From Acetanaerobacterium elongatum (GTDB lineage Bacteria > Bacillota > Clostridia > Oscillospirales > Ruminococcaceae), in assembly GCF_900103835.1 (NCBI RefSeq), contig NZ_FNID01000007.1, positions 1-64,000 of the forward strand: a stretch of 64,000 bases of DNA, written 5' to 3'. A program made the position numbers and the translations under genes. This document shows positions 44,001-51,917 of this stretch, one piece after another; position 1 is the stretch's first letter, and each line of letters begins with the position of its first letter. The notes beneath the pieces were generated by a model that did no database searches, was not told where the DNA came from, and worked only from the letters and a program-made list of their open reading frames with translations.

Positions 44001-44819
44001 CCCAAAGCAAAGGTTGCAAAGCCGAGAGTACTGATTCCCGTGTTTCCGGGTACAAACTGCGAGTATGATACTGCAAAGGCATTTACCTTGGCAGGCGCCG
44101 AAGCCGAATGTTTTGTGGTTCGTAACCTAACACCCGAAGCGGTTGCCCAGTCGGTTGAAAGCATGGCAAAGGCCATCTCAAACAGCCAGATTATCGCCAT
44201 CCCGGGCGGATTCTCGGGCGGTGACGAGCCGGATGGTTCGGCAAAGTTTATTACCGCGTTCTTTAGAAACCCGCAGATTAAAGAAGCGGTGCGTGAACTC
44301 ATTCACCAACGTGATGGCCTGATGATCGGCATCTGCAACGGTTTTCAGGCACTCATCAAGCTCGGCTTGGTACCCTTCGGTGATATCGTTGACGTGGACG
44401 AGGTAAGCCCTACCCTCACCTATAACACCATCGGCAGACACCAGTCGATGATGGTGCGTACCCGTGTAGCCTCCAATCTCTCGCCATGGCTGATGTACAA
44501 CAAGGTAGGCGATGTTCACACCATTGCTGTATCACACGGTGAAGGTCGGTTTATTATTAGCGATGAACTAATGACAAAGCTCGTTCAGAACGGACAGATT
44601 GCCACACAGTATGTAGATCTCTCGGGCGTTCCCACCATGGATATTCCTTTCAACCCCAATGGTTCTGCATATGCGGTTGAGGGTATTACCTCCCCCGACG
44701 GCCGTATCTTCGGCAAGATGGGGCACAGTGAACGCAGGGGCGATAATGTTATTAAGAACGTACCCGGCGAGAAGAACCAAAAACTGTTCCAGGCCGCCGT
44801 GGATTACTTTGCTTTATAA
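41040..44819 (+). CDS. purL: Phosphoribosylformylglycinamidine synthase (single-chain PurL)
   Basis: A 1259-residue fused enzyme of purine synthesis. The N-terminal PurS-like part (residues 1-160) is followed by two synthetase halves (TYWSDHCRHTTFLTEI near residue 220; KNETHNHPTEIEPFGGAATC near 320; GGKDSMSGSF near 770) and a C-terminal glutaminase domain (VFPGTNCEYD, GICNGFQALIKLGLVP, HGEGRF). It converts FGAR to FGAM with glutamine and ATP. The ATG at 41040 has AAAGGA about 11 bases upstream. The gene stands alone, away from other pur genes. Its TAA stop is part of the palindromic repeat that follows. Confidence 0.96.
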   Translation: MKVFRVYVEKKNEFAVEAKGILGDIHSTLNIQSLKGVRVINRYDAQGLSESDFAAAKRSIFSEPQVDNVYDKLPALNADERIFAVEFLPGQFDQRADSCGQCISLMTQKARPLIKSARVFILKGAVTDAEFETIKGYLINPVESREATLASFDTLEMKQPVPEPVATLDGFIDYTEEQLGGFIVSMGLAMDLDDIKFCQDYFKNTEKRNPTVTEIRMIDTYWSDHCRHTTFLTEIESADIASDYIQDAYNDYLNCRKELYAGKNKPQTLMDIAVIGAKYLKKNGLLPNLDESDEINACTVKIKVDVDNKEEDWLLLFKNETHNHPTEIEPFGGAATCLGGAIRDPLSGRAYVYQAMRVTGAANPLTPFEKTLKGKLPQKKLVTTAANGYSSYGNQIGLATGHVKEFYHPGYVAKRLEIGAVVGAAKAENVILECPEPGDVVVLLGGKTGRDGCGGATGSSKSHTLASLESCGAEVQKGNAPEERKLQRLFRNPEVTGLIRRCNDFGAGGVSVAIGELADGLKIYLDRVPKKYDGLNGTELAISESQERMACVVRKKDLERFIALADTENLEATYVADVTDTNRLVMELDGINIVNITRDFLNSNGASKKTAVKVNAPSFREKAADNKDFASRMEELVSDLNICSQKGLVERFDSTIGAASVILPYGGKTQLTETQAMAAKIPVLDGNTDTCSIMAYGFDPFISEQSPFHGAMTAIISSVAKVIAAGGSRKGCYLTLQEYFERTKGNPERWGKPFAALLGALKAQLELGIAAIGGKDSMSGSFEDIDVPPTLVSFAISCGKASTVVSTEFKQSGSHVALIQPKTLANRLPDFDSIKACFDQVEALISEGKVLSAWALSMGGIAEGIFKMGLGNQIGFSFTKEIDDEALFSGGYGGFLLELNSNVEELNIIGVTQSEYYIEYAGKKTAIMPLENLWKNKLESVFPCNVKGKEGPVEAFSYNTEKHASAAFTKPAADLPAYSYNALLRTAPKAKVAKPRVLIPVFPGTNCEYDTAKAFTLAGAEAECFVVRNLTPEAVAQSVESMAKAISNSQIIAIPGGFSGGDEPDGSAKFITAFFRNPQIKEAVRELIHQRDGLMIGICNGFQALIKLGLVPFGDIVDVDEVSPTLTYNTIGRHQSMMVRTRVASNLSPWLMYNKVGDVHTIAVSHGEGRFIISDELMTKLVQNGQIATQYVDLSGVPTMDIPFNPNGSAYAVEGITSPDGRIFGKMGHSERRGDNVIKNVPGEKNQKLFQAAVDYFAL

Positions 44820-44921
44820 CACTAATCTCTCATTAAATCCTTTCTATGAAGTCTTTACAAAGCAATTAAGTCAGACTTTTCTCTCGATTCTTTAGATGTT
44901 TTATAATCGAGAGAAGTGTAA
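44817..44921 (-). repeat. Palindromic intergenic repeat, family 1, copy 4
   Basis: On the minus strand it reads CTCGATTATAAAACATCTAA ... AGAAAGGATTTAATGAGAGA then TTAGTGTTA, the same arms as copies 1-3 in opposite orientation. The purL stop codon (44817-44819) lies within its terminal TAACACTAATC. Confidence 0.78.
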
Positions 44922-44935
44922 GGGTTATTTACTAC

Positions 44936-44967
44936 AACACCCCCAAACGGTAGCGTTCGGGGGTGTT
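44936..44967. terminator. Bidirectional terminator between purL and FMN-binding gene
   Basis: AACACCCCC and GGGGGTGTT form a perfect 9-base GC-rich stem between convergent genes. U-runs on either side are short. Confidence 0.75.
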
Positions 44968-44982
44968 CAATATTTAAGGCCG

Positions 44983-45375
44983 CTATTTGTTTTTGATGGC
45001 GTTTTCAACCGCCTTTAAAAATGCCTTGGTATCTGCCGTTGCACCTGTAACTGCATCCACATCCAAGCTTTGCTGCTCTTTTACCTTTTCGGTGAGCTCC
45101 TGATAAACAGATTCTTTTGCAAAGAGCTGTGGTTTAATTACTTTTATATCGGTAATTTCATGGTTTTTAACGATCACCTCAACCGCGTCTGAAAAACGAA
45201 ACCCGTTGTAGCTGCCGGTATATACCCCGTCTTCTACATTAGAAAGGTTAATGTCACCGATAGGCTGCTTCATTGTAGAATCTTTACCCAATAATATAAA
45301 AGTTGCAAAGCCGATGATTATTAACGCAATAACCAGTATAATACACCCAAAAATCTTTAATATCTTTTTTGCCAT
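44983..45375 (-). CDS. FMN-binding domain protein, membrane-anchored
   Basis: A 130-residue protein with one N-terminal membrane segment (residues about 5-28) and an FMN-binding domain: GVYTGSYNGF near residue 55 and DAVTGATADTKAFLKAV near residue 110, where the threonine of the GATxDT stretch is the site of covalent FMN attachment in RnfG/NqrC-type domains. It is probably an extracytoplasmic electron carrier or part of an envelope redox system. The ATG at 45375 follows AGGGTGG by five bases. There are no rnf genes nearby. Confidence 0.85.
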   Translation of the reverse strand: MAKKILKIFGCIILVIALIIIGFATFILLGKDSTMKQPIGDINLSNVEDGVYTGSYNGFRFSDAVEVIVKNHEITDIKVIKPQLFAKESVYQELTEKVKEQQSLDVDAVTGATADTKAFLKAVENAIKNK

Positions 45376-45479
45376 GTCATCCACCCTACCCTTCAATGTT
45401 TTAAATGCTTCATCTATACTAACGATGTTAGTCTATCATTGTCTTCAAAAATGGGCAGGTTCTTCTTCCTGCCCGTAAA

Positions 45480-46583
45480 TTATAAGTTAAAACTTTTCAA
45501 ATATATATTTCGAATGTCATTTTTCTCTGGCACAACCTTACTGTTTGGAATACTTTTGGCTCTTTCCGAGATTGCCGTATACTGCTCAACCTCTTCTTTG
45601 GTAAGCAATTCCTTCTTTTCTAGAAGTTCATTCAGCGTATGACTAAATTGGTCAATTGAGCTATACCCCATCGGTTTCAAAACGGCATTGGTCAGGTCGG
45701 GACGGGAGCAGGATATAAAACGGAGGAATTCTGCCAGAAGCAGGCCGTTGGCACGGCCATGATCCACATTCTTAAAGTAGGTTAAGGAATAGCCCATTGC
45801 ATGAACCGCCGTGGTGCCGGTGTGAGCAATCACCATTCCCGCCAGCATCGAGCCATATAACAACTGCTCACGGTCTTCATAGGTTAGCTTCCCGCTCTTT
45901 AATGCCTCAAAACGTCCTGAAATGCAGCGGATACTTTCCGCTGCCAAGATATCGGTTACAGATGTGGCCCGTACCGTAAGCATCCCCTCTACCGCATGCG
46001 AAAGCGCATCGATAGCCGTATTGACGGTGGTATGCATTGGCATATTCATTGTATATTTTGCATCCAGCAGTGACAGCTTCGGAAATAACAGCGGAGAGGA
46101 GATACTGGTTTTGCTTTTAACCTTATGGTTTATTAAAACCGAATAGGGAGTAACTTCCGAGCCTGTACCCGCAGTGGTAGGGATAAAAGCCATCGGCAGA
46201 ACATTTTCCCCATACTTGCCACTAAAAAGATTCTCCTCCGCTATATCCTGGCACGCCAGAAGTGCAATTCCCTTGGCGGCATCCATCGGGGAGCCACCGC
46301 CGATAGCGATAATAAAATCGGCCTTTTCTTCCTTGGCAACCTTTGCACCGTCATAGCAGCATGCTATGGTGGGGTTTGCCATTACCTTATCATAAACCGC
46401 ATACTGCTTGCCATTTTCGCGAAGTGCGGCGATTACATCATCCATAGAGCCGTTTGCCTTCGCGGAATGCGCTCCGGTTACAATAAGTGCCTTGGTACCT
46501 AAAGCGGTAAGCTGCACAGCGTTTTGCCTTACGCAATCCTTACCCATAACAACCTTGGTTGGCATGTAAAACTGTAAATTCAT
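45480..46583 (-). CDS. Iron-containing alcohol dehydrogenase
   Basis: A 367-residue group III dehydrogenase with nucleotide-binding GGGSPMDAAKGIAL near residue 88, the metal-binding histidines in DALSHAVEGML and VHAMGYSLTYFKNVDHGRANGLLL. Such enzymes interconvert alcohols and aldehydes with NAD(P)H, and substrates vary widely (butanol, 1,3-propanediol, lactaldehyde). Start at 46583 has GGAAAGG about ten bases upstream; the ATG at 46607 lacks a site. It is monocistronic, so the physiological substrate cannot be inferred. Confidence 0.9.
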   Translation of the reverse strand: MNLQFYMPTKVVMGKDCVRQNAVQLTALGTKALIVTGAHSAKANGSMDDVIAALRENGKQYAVYDKVMANPTIACCYDGAKVAKEEKADFIIAIGGGSPMDAAKGIALLACQDIAEENLFSGKYGENVLPMAFIPTTAGTGSEVTPYSVLINHKVKSKTSISSPLLFPKLSLLDAKYTMNMPMHTTVNTAIDALSHAVEGMLTVRATSVTDILAAESIRCISGRFEALKSGKLTYEDREQLLYGSMLAGMVIAHTGTTAVHAMGYSLTYFKNVDHGRANGLLLAEFLRFISCSRPDLTNAVLKPMGYSSIDQFSHTLNELLEKKELLTKEEVEQYTAISERAKSIPNSKVVPEKNDIRNIYLKSFNL

Positions 46584-46800
46584 TATTATATCTGACCTTT
46601 CCATCATTGGTTTAGCACCTAAGTTTAACTAGCTATAGCGTACTATTAAAACAGCTTGGTGTCAACTCTGAGTAACCGTTATAAAATAACTGATTTTAAA
46701 CATATAATGTATACTATTCTGCTTCGTATTATGTTATAATAATCCAAAATAAGACTTTATCATCACCTAGTAGATTCCCCTATAAGGAGGGTCGGGGTTT

Positions 46801-48204
46801 ATGTTTACCTTTAAAACAGACAGGCCTCCAAATACCGGGCTGCTTCAATGGATCAGTACCGTGCTCGCCACCCTCTGCGCGGCGGTTTTGCCGCTTATTG
46901 TGGGGGAAACGGCTGTTGATATCAGCCTGAAACCCAATACCTTCTTCATATCATCCGATTTTTATTATTATTTCAAATTCATTTTCTTCTGTATCATCGC
47001 AAGCCTAATGTTATTTTACAGCATTTACGGTTACTTCAGTCGATACAAACCTCTTGTACTCAGCAAACTATATATTGTCTTTGCATTACTGGTACTGTTA
47101 TCTTCCCTCTTTGCACTAAACAGATCCAACGCCTTTTTAGGTATAGCCGGGAGATATCAGGGTTTTTACTCTTATTTCTTCTATCTCTCCGTATTGGTTT
47201 TCTGTGCATCGTTTTTAACCGCCAAAAATATACGAGCGGTCCTTTACGCATTACTTGCCTCTGCCGGTATCATCGCCATAATTGCATTACTGCAGTATTA
47301 TGGTATAGAGCTTTTCTTTGATTCGTTTGGAGCAAAAACCTATGGGCGATACATAGCCCGCGGTACTATTGGAAACCGTAACTTTCTGGGCAGTTATTTC
47401 ACTATGCTCACCCCAATTGCCGCGGTACTCTACCTGACGGCAAAAACCAAAAAACGAACAATTCTATTCTTCATATTATCCGGTTTATTCTTCAGCGGTT
47501 TGGTGGTATCCCTAACCCGGGTAGCATGGCTTGGGTTTTTGGCTTTTTCAATGGCGATGGCCATATTTCAGTATAAGCTGATTTTTAAAAATCTTAAACG
47601 CCTGATTGCTCTTTTGCTGATTTTTGTTCTGTTATTCAGTTTATTAACCCTAACGGATGGTGGACGCATTTCGGAACGAGGGCAAGATTTCTCACATCAG
47701 GTGCAGAATATCAAATCCGAAAGCTTCGGCTCCGGCAGAACGGTGATTTACCGTTATACATTACAAACAATTCTACATTATCCCTTGTTGGGAACCGGAC
47801 CGGACTGTCTTGGAACGGCACTGGAGCCGCTGGTAACGGAGGCTGACCGTATCGCGGTGGGGGGAACGAATGTATATATCGATAAGGCCCACAGTGAATA
47901 TCTGGAGATTGCCGCCACCATGGGTATTCCCGCATTTATCTGCTTTATGCTGTTTCTTATCCTGCTGATGTTTCCGCTGCTTAAACGGTTCAAAGTATTA
48001 CCCTGCACCCTTCAGGCCATATTTTGCGGTGTGGGTGCCTATCTGGTTCAGGCCGCATGCAACATCGGCGTTATCAGTGTATTACCGGTCTTTTATGTAC
48101 TGGCAGGGATTTTACTGAAATATGCAAGCAGCAAGGATCGATTCATTTTATACAGAAAAAAAGAGATTGAACATCCCAAAACAAATGAGACCACCGTTCA
48201 GTAA
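46801..48204 (+). CDS. O-antigen ligase/polymerase family membrane protein
   Basis: A 467-residue protein with about 12 membrane segments and the Wzy/WaaL-type signature GRYIARGTIGNRNFLGSYF followed by a long external loop containing HSEYLEIAATMGIPAF. In Gram-positive bacteria this family polymerises or ligates cell-surface glycans, or glycosylates proteins. AAGGAGG lies 11 bases before the ATG. It is followed by an HD-domain gene and tcdA on the same strand, none of which is a glycan gene, so no pathway can be assigned. Confidence 0.85.
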   Translation: MFTFKTDRPPNTGLLQWISTVLATLCAAVLPLIVGETAVDISLKPNTFFISSDFYYYFKFIFFCIIASLMLFYSIYGYFSRYKPLVLSKLYIVFALLVLLSSLFALNRSNAFLGIAGRYQGFYSYFFYLSVLVFCASFLTAKNIRAVLYALLASAGIIAIIALLQYYGIELFFDSFGAKTYGRYIARGTIGNRNFLGSYFTMLTPIAAVLYLTAKTKKRTILFFILSGLFFSGLVVSLTRVAWLGFLAFSMAMAIFQYKLIFKNLKRLIALLLIFVLLFSLLTLTDGGRISERGQDFSHQVQNIKSESFGSGRTVIYRYTLQTILHYPLLGTGPDCLGTALEPLVTEADRIAVGGTNVYIDKAHSEYLEIAATMGIPAFICFMLFLILLMFPLLKRFKVLPCTLQAIFCGVGAYLVQAACNIGVISVLPVFYVLAGILLKYASSKDRFILYRKKEIEHPKTNETTVQ

Positions 48205-48240
48205 TAATAATTATAAAGCAAGGAAAAGGAGATATGTATC

Positions 48241-48804
48241 GTGGGTTCAATCACCAGAGAGCAGGCCTGGACGCTGCTTACACAATATAACAAGGAAGAA
48301 TTTCATCTAAAACATTCGCTGATTGTAGAGGGTGTAATGAGGTATTTTGCGGATACCCTAGGCTTTGGAGAGGAAAAAGAGCTTTGGGGTATTGTCGGCT
48401 TGTTGCATGACCTTGATTTTGAGATGTTCCCCGATCAACACTGCATCAAGCAGCAGGAGATTATGCGGGAGAACGGCATTGATGAGCGAATCATCCATGC
48501 GACTGCAAGCCACGGTTATAAGCTGACGGTGGATATTGAACCCGAGCATATCATGGAGAAGGTTTTATATGCCGTGGACGAGCTTACGGGGCTGATTGGC
48601 GCGGTTGCCCTCATGCGCCCCTCTAAAAGTGTATCCGACCTTGAGTTAAAGTCTGTTAAAAAGAAGTATAAGACTGCTAATTTTGCGGCAGGATGTTCAA
48701 GAGATGTTATAGAACGGGGCGCTAGAATGCTTGGGTGGGAGCTTGACTACCTTATAGAACAAACCATTTTGGCCATGCGGACCCTCAGCAGTATTGTAGA
48801 TTAA
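48241..48804 (+). CDS. HD-domain hydrolase (HDIG type)
   Basis: A 187-residue single-domain HD phosphohydrolase: HSLIVEGVMRYF, VGLLHDLDFEMFPDQH (HD at residues about 61-62) and HGYKLTVDIEPEHIMEKVLYAVDEL provide the metal ligands. Substrates in the family include nucleotides and cyclic dinucleotides; small stand-alone clostridial members remain uncharacterised. The GTG at 48241 is preceded by AAGGAGA. It lies between the O-antigen ligase-like gene and tcdA. Confidence 0.85.
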   Translation: MGSITREQAWTLLTQYNKEEFHLKHSLIVEGVMRYFADTLGFGEEKELWGIVGLLHDLDFEMFPDQHCIKQQEIMRENGIDERIIHATASHGYKLTVDIEPEHIMEKVLYAVDELTGLIGAVALMRPSKSVSDLELKSVKKKYKTANFAAGCSRDVIERGARMLGWELDYLIEQTILAMRTLSSIVD

Positions 48805-48824
48805 TTAAAGGAGTATACCTTTTC

Positions 48825-49601
48825 ATGCAAGATGAATTTTCAAGAACAAAGCTGCTATTGGGCGCACCGGCTGTTGACGCGTTAAAGGCTTCAAGGGTTG
48901 CGATTTTCGGCATCGGCGGAGTGGGGTCTTATGTGGTGGAGGCGCTGGCTCGCAGTGGAGTAGGCGGCTTCGCCCTATTTGACGACGACAAGGTGTGCCT
49001 TACGAATATTAATCGTCAATTGATTGCCACACACGCTACGGTGGGTCGACAAAAAACCGAGGTTATGCGCGAGAGAATACTTGATATCAACCCCAAGGCA
49101 CAGGTTGAGGTGTTTTCCTGCTTCTACACTGCCGAAAACGCCGATAATTATGATTTAACGCAATATAATTATATTGTAGACGCCATTGATACCGTATCTT
49201 CCAAGCTCGAGCTTATTTTAAGAGCCTACAAGCTTGGTGTTCCGATTATCAGCTGTATGGGAGCGGGTAATAAGCTCGATCCGACACGTTTTGAGGTTAC
49301 CGATATCTATAAAACCAGCGTCTGCCCACTCGCGCGCGTAATGCGAAAAGAGCTGAAAAACCTCGGAGTTGATAAGCTGAAGGTCGTTTACTCTAAAGAG
49401 CCACCGATTGCACCGGTTGATATTGAAGGCGGCGGCTGTAAAACCGGCTGTGTCTGCCCGCCGGATACCAAACAAAAATGTACCATTCGCAGGCAGATAC
49501 CGGGCAGCGTCGCCTTTGTACCCTCTGCAGCCGGTTTGATACTGGCAGGTGAGGTAATCAAAGACCTTGTTGCACCCTACTTAGCTAAGCAGGATGATTA
49601 A
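48825..49601 (+). CDS. tcdA: tRNA threonylcarbamoyladenosine dehydratase TcdA
   Basis: A 258-residue E1-like (ThiF/MoeB superfamily) enzyme: GIGGVGSYVVEALARSGVGG near residues 30-50, NRQLIATHATVGRQK, and DAIDTVSSKLELI. It cyclises t6A37 in tRNA to ct6A using ATP. The cysteine-rich CKTGCVCPPDTKQKC segment near residue 205-220 is typical of this group. Note that mtaB, about 9 kb away, acts on the same tRNA base. AAGGAG precedes the ATG, and a strong terminator follows. Confidence 0.92.
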   Translation: MQDEFSRTKLLLGAPAVDALKASRVAIFGIGGVGSYVVEALARSGVGGFALFDDDKVCLTNINRQLIATHATVGRQKTEVMRERILDINPKAQVEVFSCFYTAENADNYDLTQYNYIVDAIDTVSSKLELILRAYKLGVPIISCMGAGNKLDPTRFEVTDIYKTSVCPLARVMRKELKNLGVDKLKVVYSKEPPIAPVDIEGGGCKTGCVCPPDTKQKCTIRRQIPGSVAFVPSAAGLILAGEVIKDLVAPYLAKQDD

Positions 49602-49614
49602 GTGTTAAATAATG

Positions 49615-49657
49615 ATGGTCATATGAAGCAGTTTTACTGCATTCTATGACCATTTTT
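49615..49657 (+). terminator. Terminator after tcdA
   Basis: ATGGTCATA pairs with TATGACCAT around an inner GAAGCAGT/ACTGCATTC stem, followed by four T. Confidence 0.85.
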
Positions 49658-49744
49658 CCTTGCACTTTTCGGTATAATTTTAAAACCTTTACAAACAATA
49701 TTGTCAATGGTAATTAAAGATTACAGGTGAAAAGAGGTGATACT

Positions 49745-49888
49745 ATGGATAAGAACAATCGTAATGAAAGACGAGATGTACAGAATAACAATCAGCAAAA
49801 CAACCAGAATAATGTCAATGATAGAAAGAACGAAAAAAGGAATAACGACTTCCGCAACAGCAAGGATGACAACAATAGCCGCTGCTAA
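49745..49888 (+). CDS. 47-residue Asn-rich hydrophilic protein
   Basis: An open frame of 47 codons starting at ATG 49745 with AGAGGTGA ideally placed eight bases upstream. The product is strikingly polar: runs of Asn and Gln (NNNQQNNQNNVNDRKNE) mixed with Arg, Lys and Asp, ending NSRC. It has no hydrophobic core and is predicted disordered. I do not recognise a named family, although small Asn-rich proteins occur in spore formers, where some are spore-associated. It lies between the tcdA terminator and the decayed IS256 element. The clear ribosome binding site and biased composition argue that it is a real gene. Confidence 0.6.
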   Translation: MDKNNRNERRDVQNNNQQNNQNNVNDRKNEKRNNDFRNSKDDNNSRC

Positions 49889-49907
49889 GTATTTTCTAAA
49901 GCCTCCA

Positions 49908-50560
49908 GCGTGTATCCCGATTTTGTGTAAACTCCAGCATCGAACGTAAAAATGAAGCAAGAATATAATATGGCGGCATCGGCATTGTCCGATGCCGCCA
50001 TATCTGCAATATAACAGCTGATGTTAGTCTGGCATTCGGCCGGCGAAAAATACAGTCAGTTGGGCGTGAATCATGACATACCCAGAACATCTTTATGCCA
50101 ATCCAGATTAACGCCGATAGCGATGTAAACAGCCTTCTTCCAATGCCCTAGCTCGACGCTGTACTGGTTCTTTTCTAGAAGAGCTTCAGCTCAAACTGCC
50201 CGTCCCTGTCCTAAAGTACGGCAATATCCACATTTCCGAAACTCGTGCGTAAGGTTTTGCTAGTGTCTGTTCCGGCTGTTTGATGTTTCTTTGTACCGGT
50301 AGTCATATCTGCTGTAGCCTAGTTCCGCGTCCAGTTCCGCATCGAGGCCGTTTTCAATATATTCAGCAATGGTTTCCTGAAACAGATCTTGAATGTCATC
50401 CATGCTGCTGGTGTTGCTTATCTGCAGCAAATCCCGAATCTTATCGCGGCACTCCGTTTCTTCCGGGCTACGATTTCTTTTAGCCATATGTAAAAACCTC
50501 CATTGTGGTGCTTCAATTTTACACCTCAATGAAGGTTTACACAAATTTCGGGATAGACTC
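49908..50560 (-). mobile_element. Decayed, internally deleted IS256-family element
   Basis: Left end GCGTGTATCCCGATTTTGTG (49908) and right end, inverted, GAGTCTATCCCGAAATTTGT (50560) are matching terminal inverted repeats of about 28 bases. Between them lie fragments of a mutator-type transposase. At 653 bases the element is about half the usual length, so a large internal deletion has occurred. A perfect 15-base hairpin (ATATGGCGGCATCGG with its complement, 49969-50004) lies near the left end. No 8-base target duplication was found. Confidence 0.8.
50077..50487 (-). pseudogene. IS256-family transposase remnant
   Basis: Starting at ATG 50487 (GGAGG upstream) the frame reads MAKRNRSPEETECRDKIRDL through LDAELGYSRYDYRYKE to NSRNRH and a stop at 50260. 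Shifting frame, it continues TSKTLRTSFGNVDIAVL with further stops, then jumps to KKAVYIAIGVNLDWHKDVLG near 50142-50080, a segment that in intact mutator transposases lies over 100 residues later. Frameshift, stop codons and deletion show it is dead. Confidence 0.82.
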
Positions 50561-50602
50561 GACAGGAAATATTCACTTTGATTTTACACGCTCAAAACAG
50601 TT

Positions 50603-50848
50603 CTATATTGTCCTCTTAACGCTTCCTTCGTTGCTTTTATTGTTCCCATTCTTTCCTTTTCCTGCACCACAATTATTGACAACGAGCCGTTTATGCTTTG
50701 GGACAGCAACTTCACTTCGGCAGCTGCACTGCATGGAGCAACCGGAACAGTTCCCGCTGCACCCGCCCTTTTTACGGTCCATAACAATTTTAATAACTGC
50801 AAATACTGATAATAGTATTATTATACCAACGATAACATAAGTAGCCAT
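50603..50848 (-). CDS. FeoB-associated Cys-rich membrane protein
   Basis: An 81-residue protein with one membrane helix (MATYVIVGIIILLSVFAVIK) followed by GGCSGNCSGCSMQCSC, the cysteine pattern of FeoB-associated proteins. These normally follow feoB and may handle ferrous iron, but no feo gene is in the window. The C-terminal 40 residues (basic, Asn/Gly-rich) exceed the usual length of about 50-60 and may be an extension acquired when the IS element inserted about 40 bases downstream. The ATG at 50848 is the natural start; the frame reaches 50875. Confidence 0.72.
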   Translation of the reverse strand: MATYVIVGIIILLSVFAVIKIVMDRKKGGCSGNCSGCSMQCSCRSEVAVPKHKRLVVNNCGAGKGKNGNNKSNEGSVKRTI

Positions 50849-50947
50849 GTCTTTGCCTCCGCTTGCTGTTAGCATATGCTAACTTGTTTACTAAAGTATA
50901 ATATGAATTCGTAAAACTGTCAAGGCATATTATACAATATTAGTGTA

Positions 50948-51715
50948 TTATTTATTGGGCGTGGTTTTGGCTTTGGATTGAGCCTTCACCTTTTTACGTA
51001 TATAATTCAGTTTAACGTTTCCTTCTTTTGTTCTTACCGATTTAATTTCAAATTCTGCCAGTGAGTTAATAAATGGGGTAAGCTTGCTGTGGCCATAATT
51101 TCGTACATCAAAAGCAGGATAACGCTTTTGCAGCGTATCTCCCACCATACTTAACAGGGCCCAACCTTCTTCATCCGAGGTCTCCTCAATAATGGTTAGA
51201 ATCGCCTTCTTGACCGTTTCAAGCGCTGTTTGTTCCACGGCCGGTGCACTTTTTTGTGATTGGCCGGCGGGTGCTACCTCTTGCGAAATGACCTCTAAAT
51301 ACTTAAACTTATTGCATGCAGCGATAAAGGCGCTGGGCGTTTTCTTTTCACCCATTCCTACTACCGTCATACCTGCCTCGCGAAGACGTGAGGCCAGACG
51401 CGTAAAATCACTGTCACTGGACACGATACAAAAGCCCTCGACATTTGCAGCATAAAGGATATCCATCGCATCAATAATCATGGCTGAATCGGTGGCATTC
51501 TTCCCGGTGGTATAACCGTACTGCTGTATCGGCGTGATGGAATGCTCCAGCAGAACGTTCTTCCACGAACCCAGCGCAGGCTTGGTCCAATCTCCATAGA
51601 TTCGCTTGTAGGTGATAACTCCTTCGTTGGAGATCTCGTCAAGAATGAATTTTATATATCGCTCCGAAACATTATCGGCATCTATTAAAACCGCAAACCG
51701 ATTATCGTTTTTCAT
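50948..51715 (-). CDS. NYN-domain nuclease-like protein with C-terminal LOTUS/OST-HTH
   Basis: A 255-residue protein. Residues 1-145 form a PIN-like NYN domain with acidic residues in VLIDADNVS, DSAMIIDAMD and VSSDSDFTRLASRLRE, suggesting metal-dependent RNase activity. Residues about 170-240 resemble an OST-HTH/LOTUS RNA-binding domain (ISLSMVGDTLQKRYPAFD-like region then YGHSKLTPFINSL). The C terminus is basic. Likely an RNA-processing or decay factor; its targets are unknown. It is transcribed alone. Confidence 0.85.
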   Translation of the reverse strand: MKNDNRFAVLIDADNVSERYIKFILDEISNEGVITYKRIYGDWTKPALGSWKNVLLEHSITPIQQYGYTTGKNATDSAMIIDAMDILYAANVEGFCIVSSDSDFTRLASRLREAGMTVVGMGEKKTPSAFIAACNKFKYLEVISQEVAPAGQSQKSAPAVEQTALETVKKAILTIIEETSDEEGWALLSMVGDTLQKRYPAFDVRNYGHSKLTPFINSLAEFEIKSVRTKEGNVKLNYIRKKVKAQSKAKTTPNK

Positions 51716-51917
51716 TTGTGTTTCTCCTTTGCTTTAAAGGTATAGCTTTATTATATCAAAAACAGTCTAGTTTTACAAATAGTGCTTAAATCTTGCCTGA
51801 TACCCGGTGCTAAACGGAAACAATTGGAGAACAACATTTTATACTAGCAGATTTCAACATGGGTACAATATTTTAATGCTTAGCGTAGACTAATAAATCA
51901 AGAGCTTGGAGGCATGC

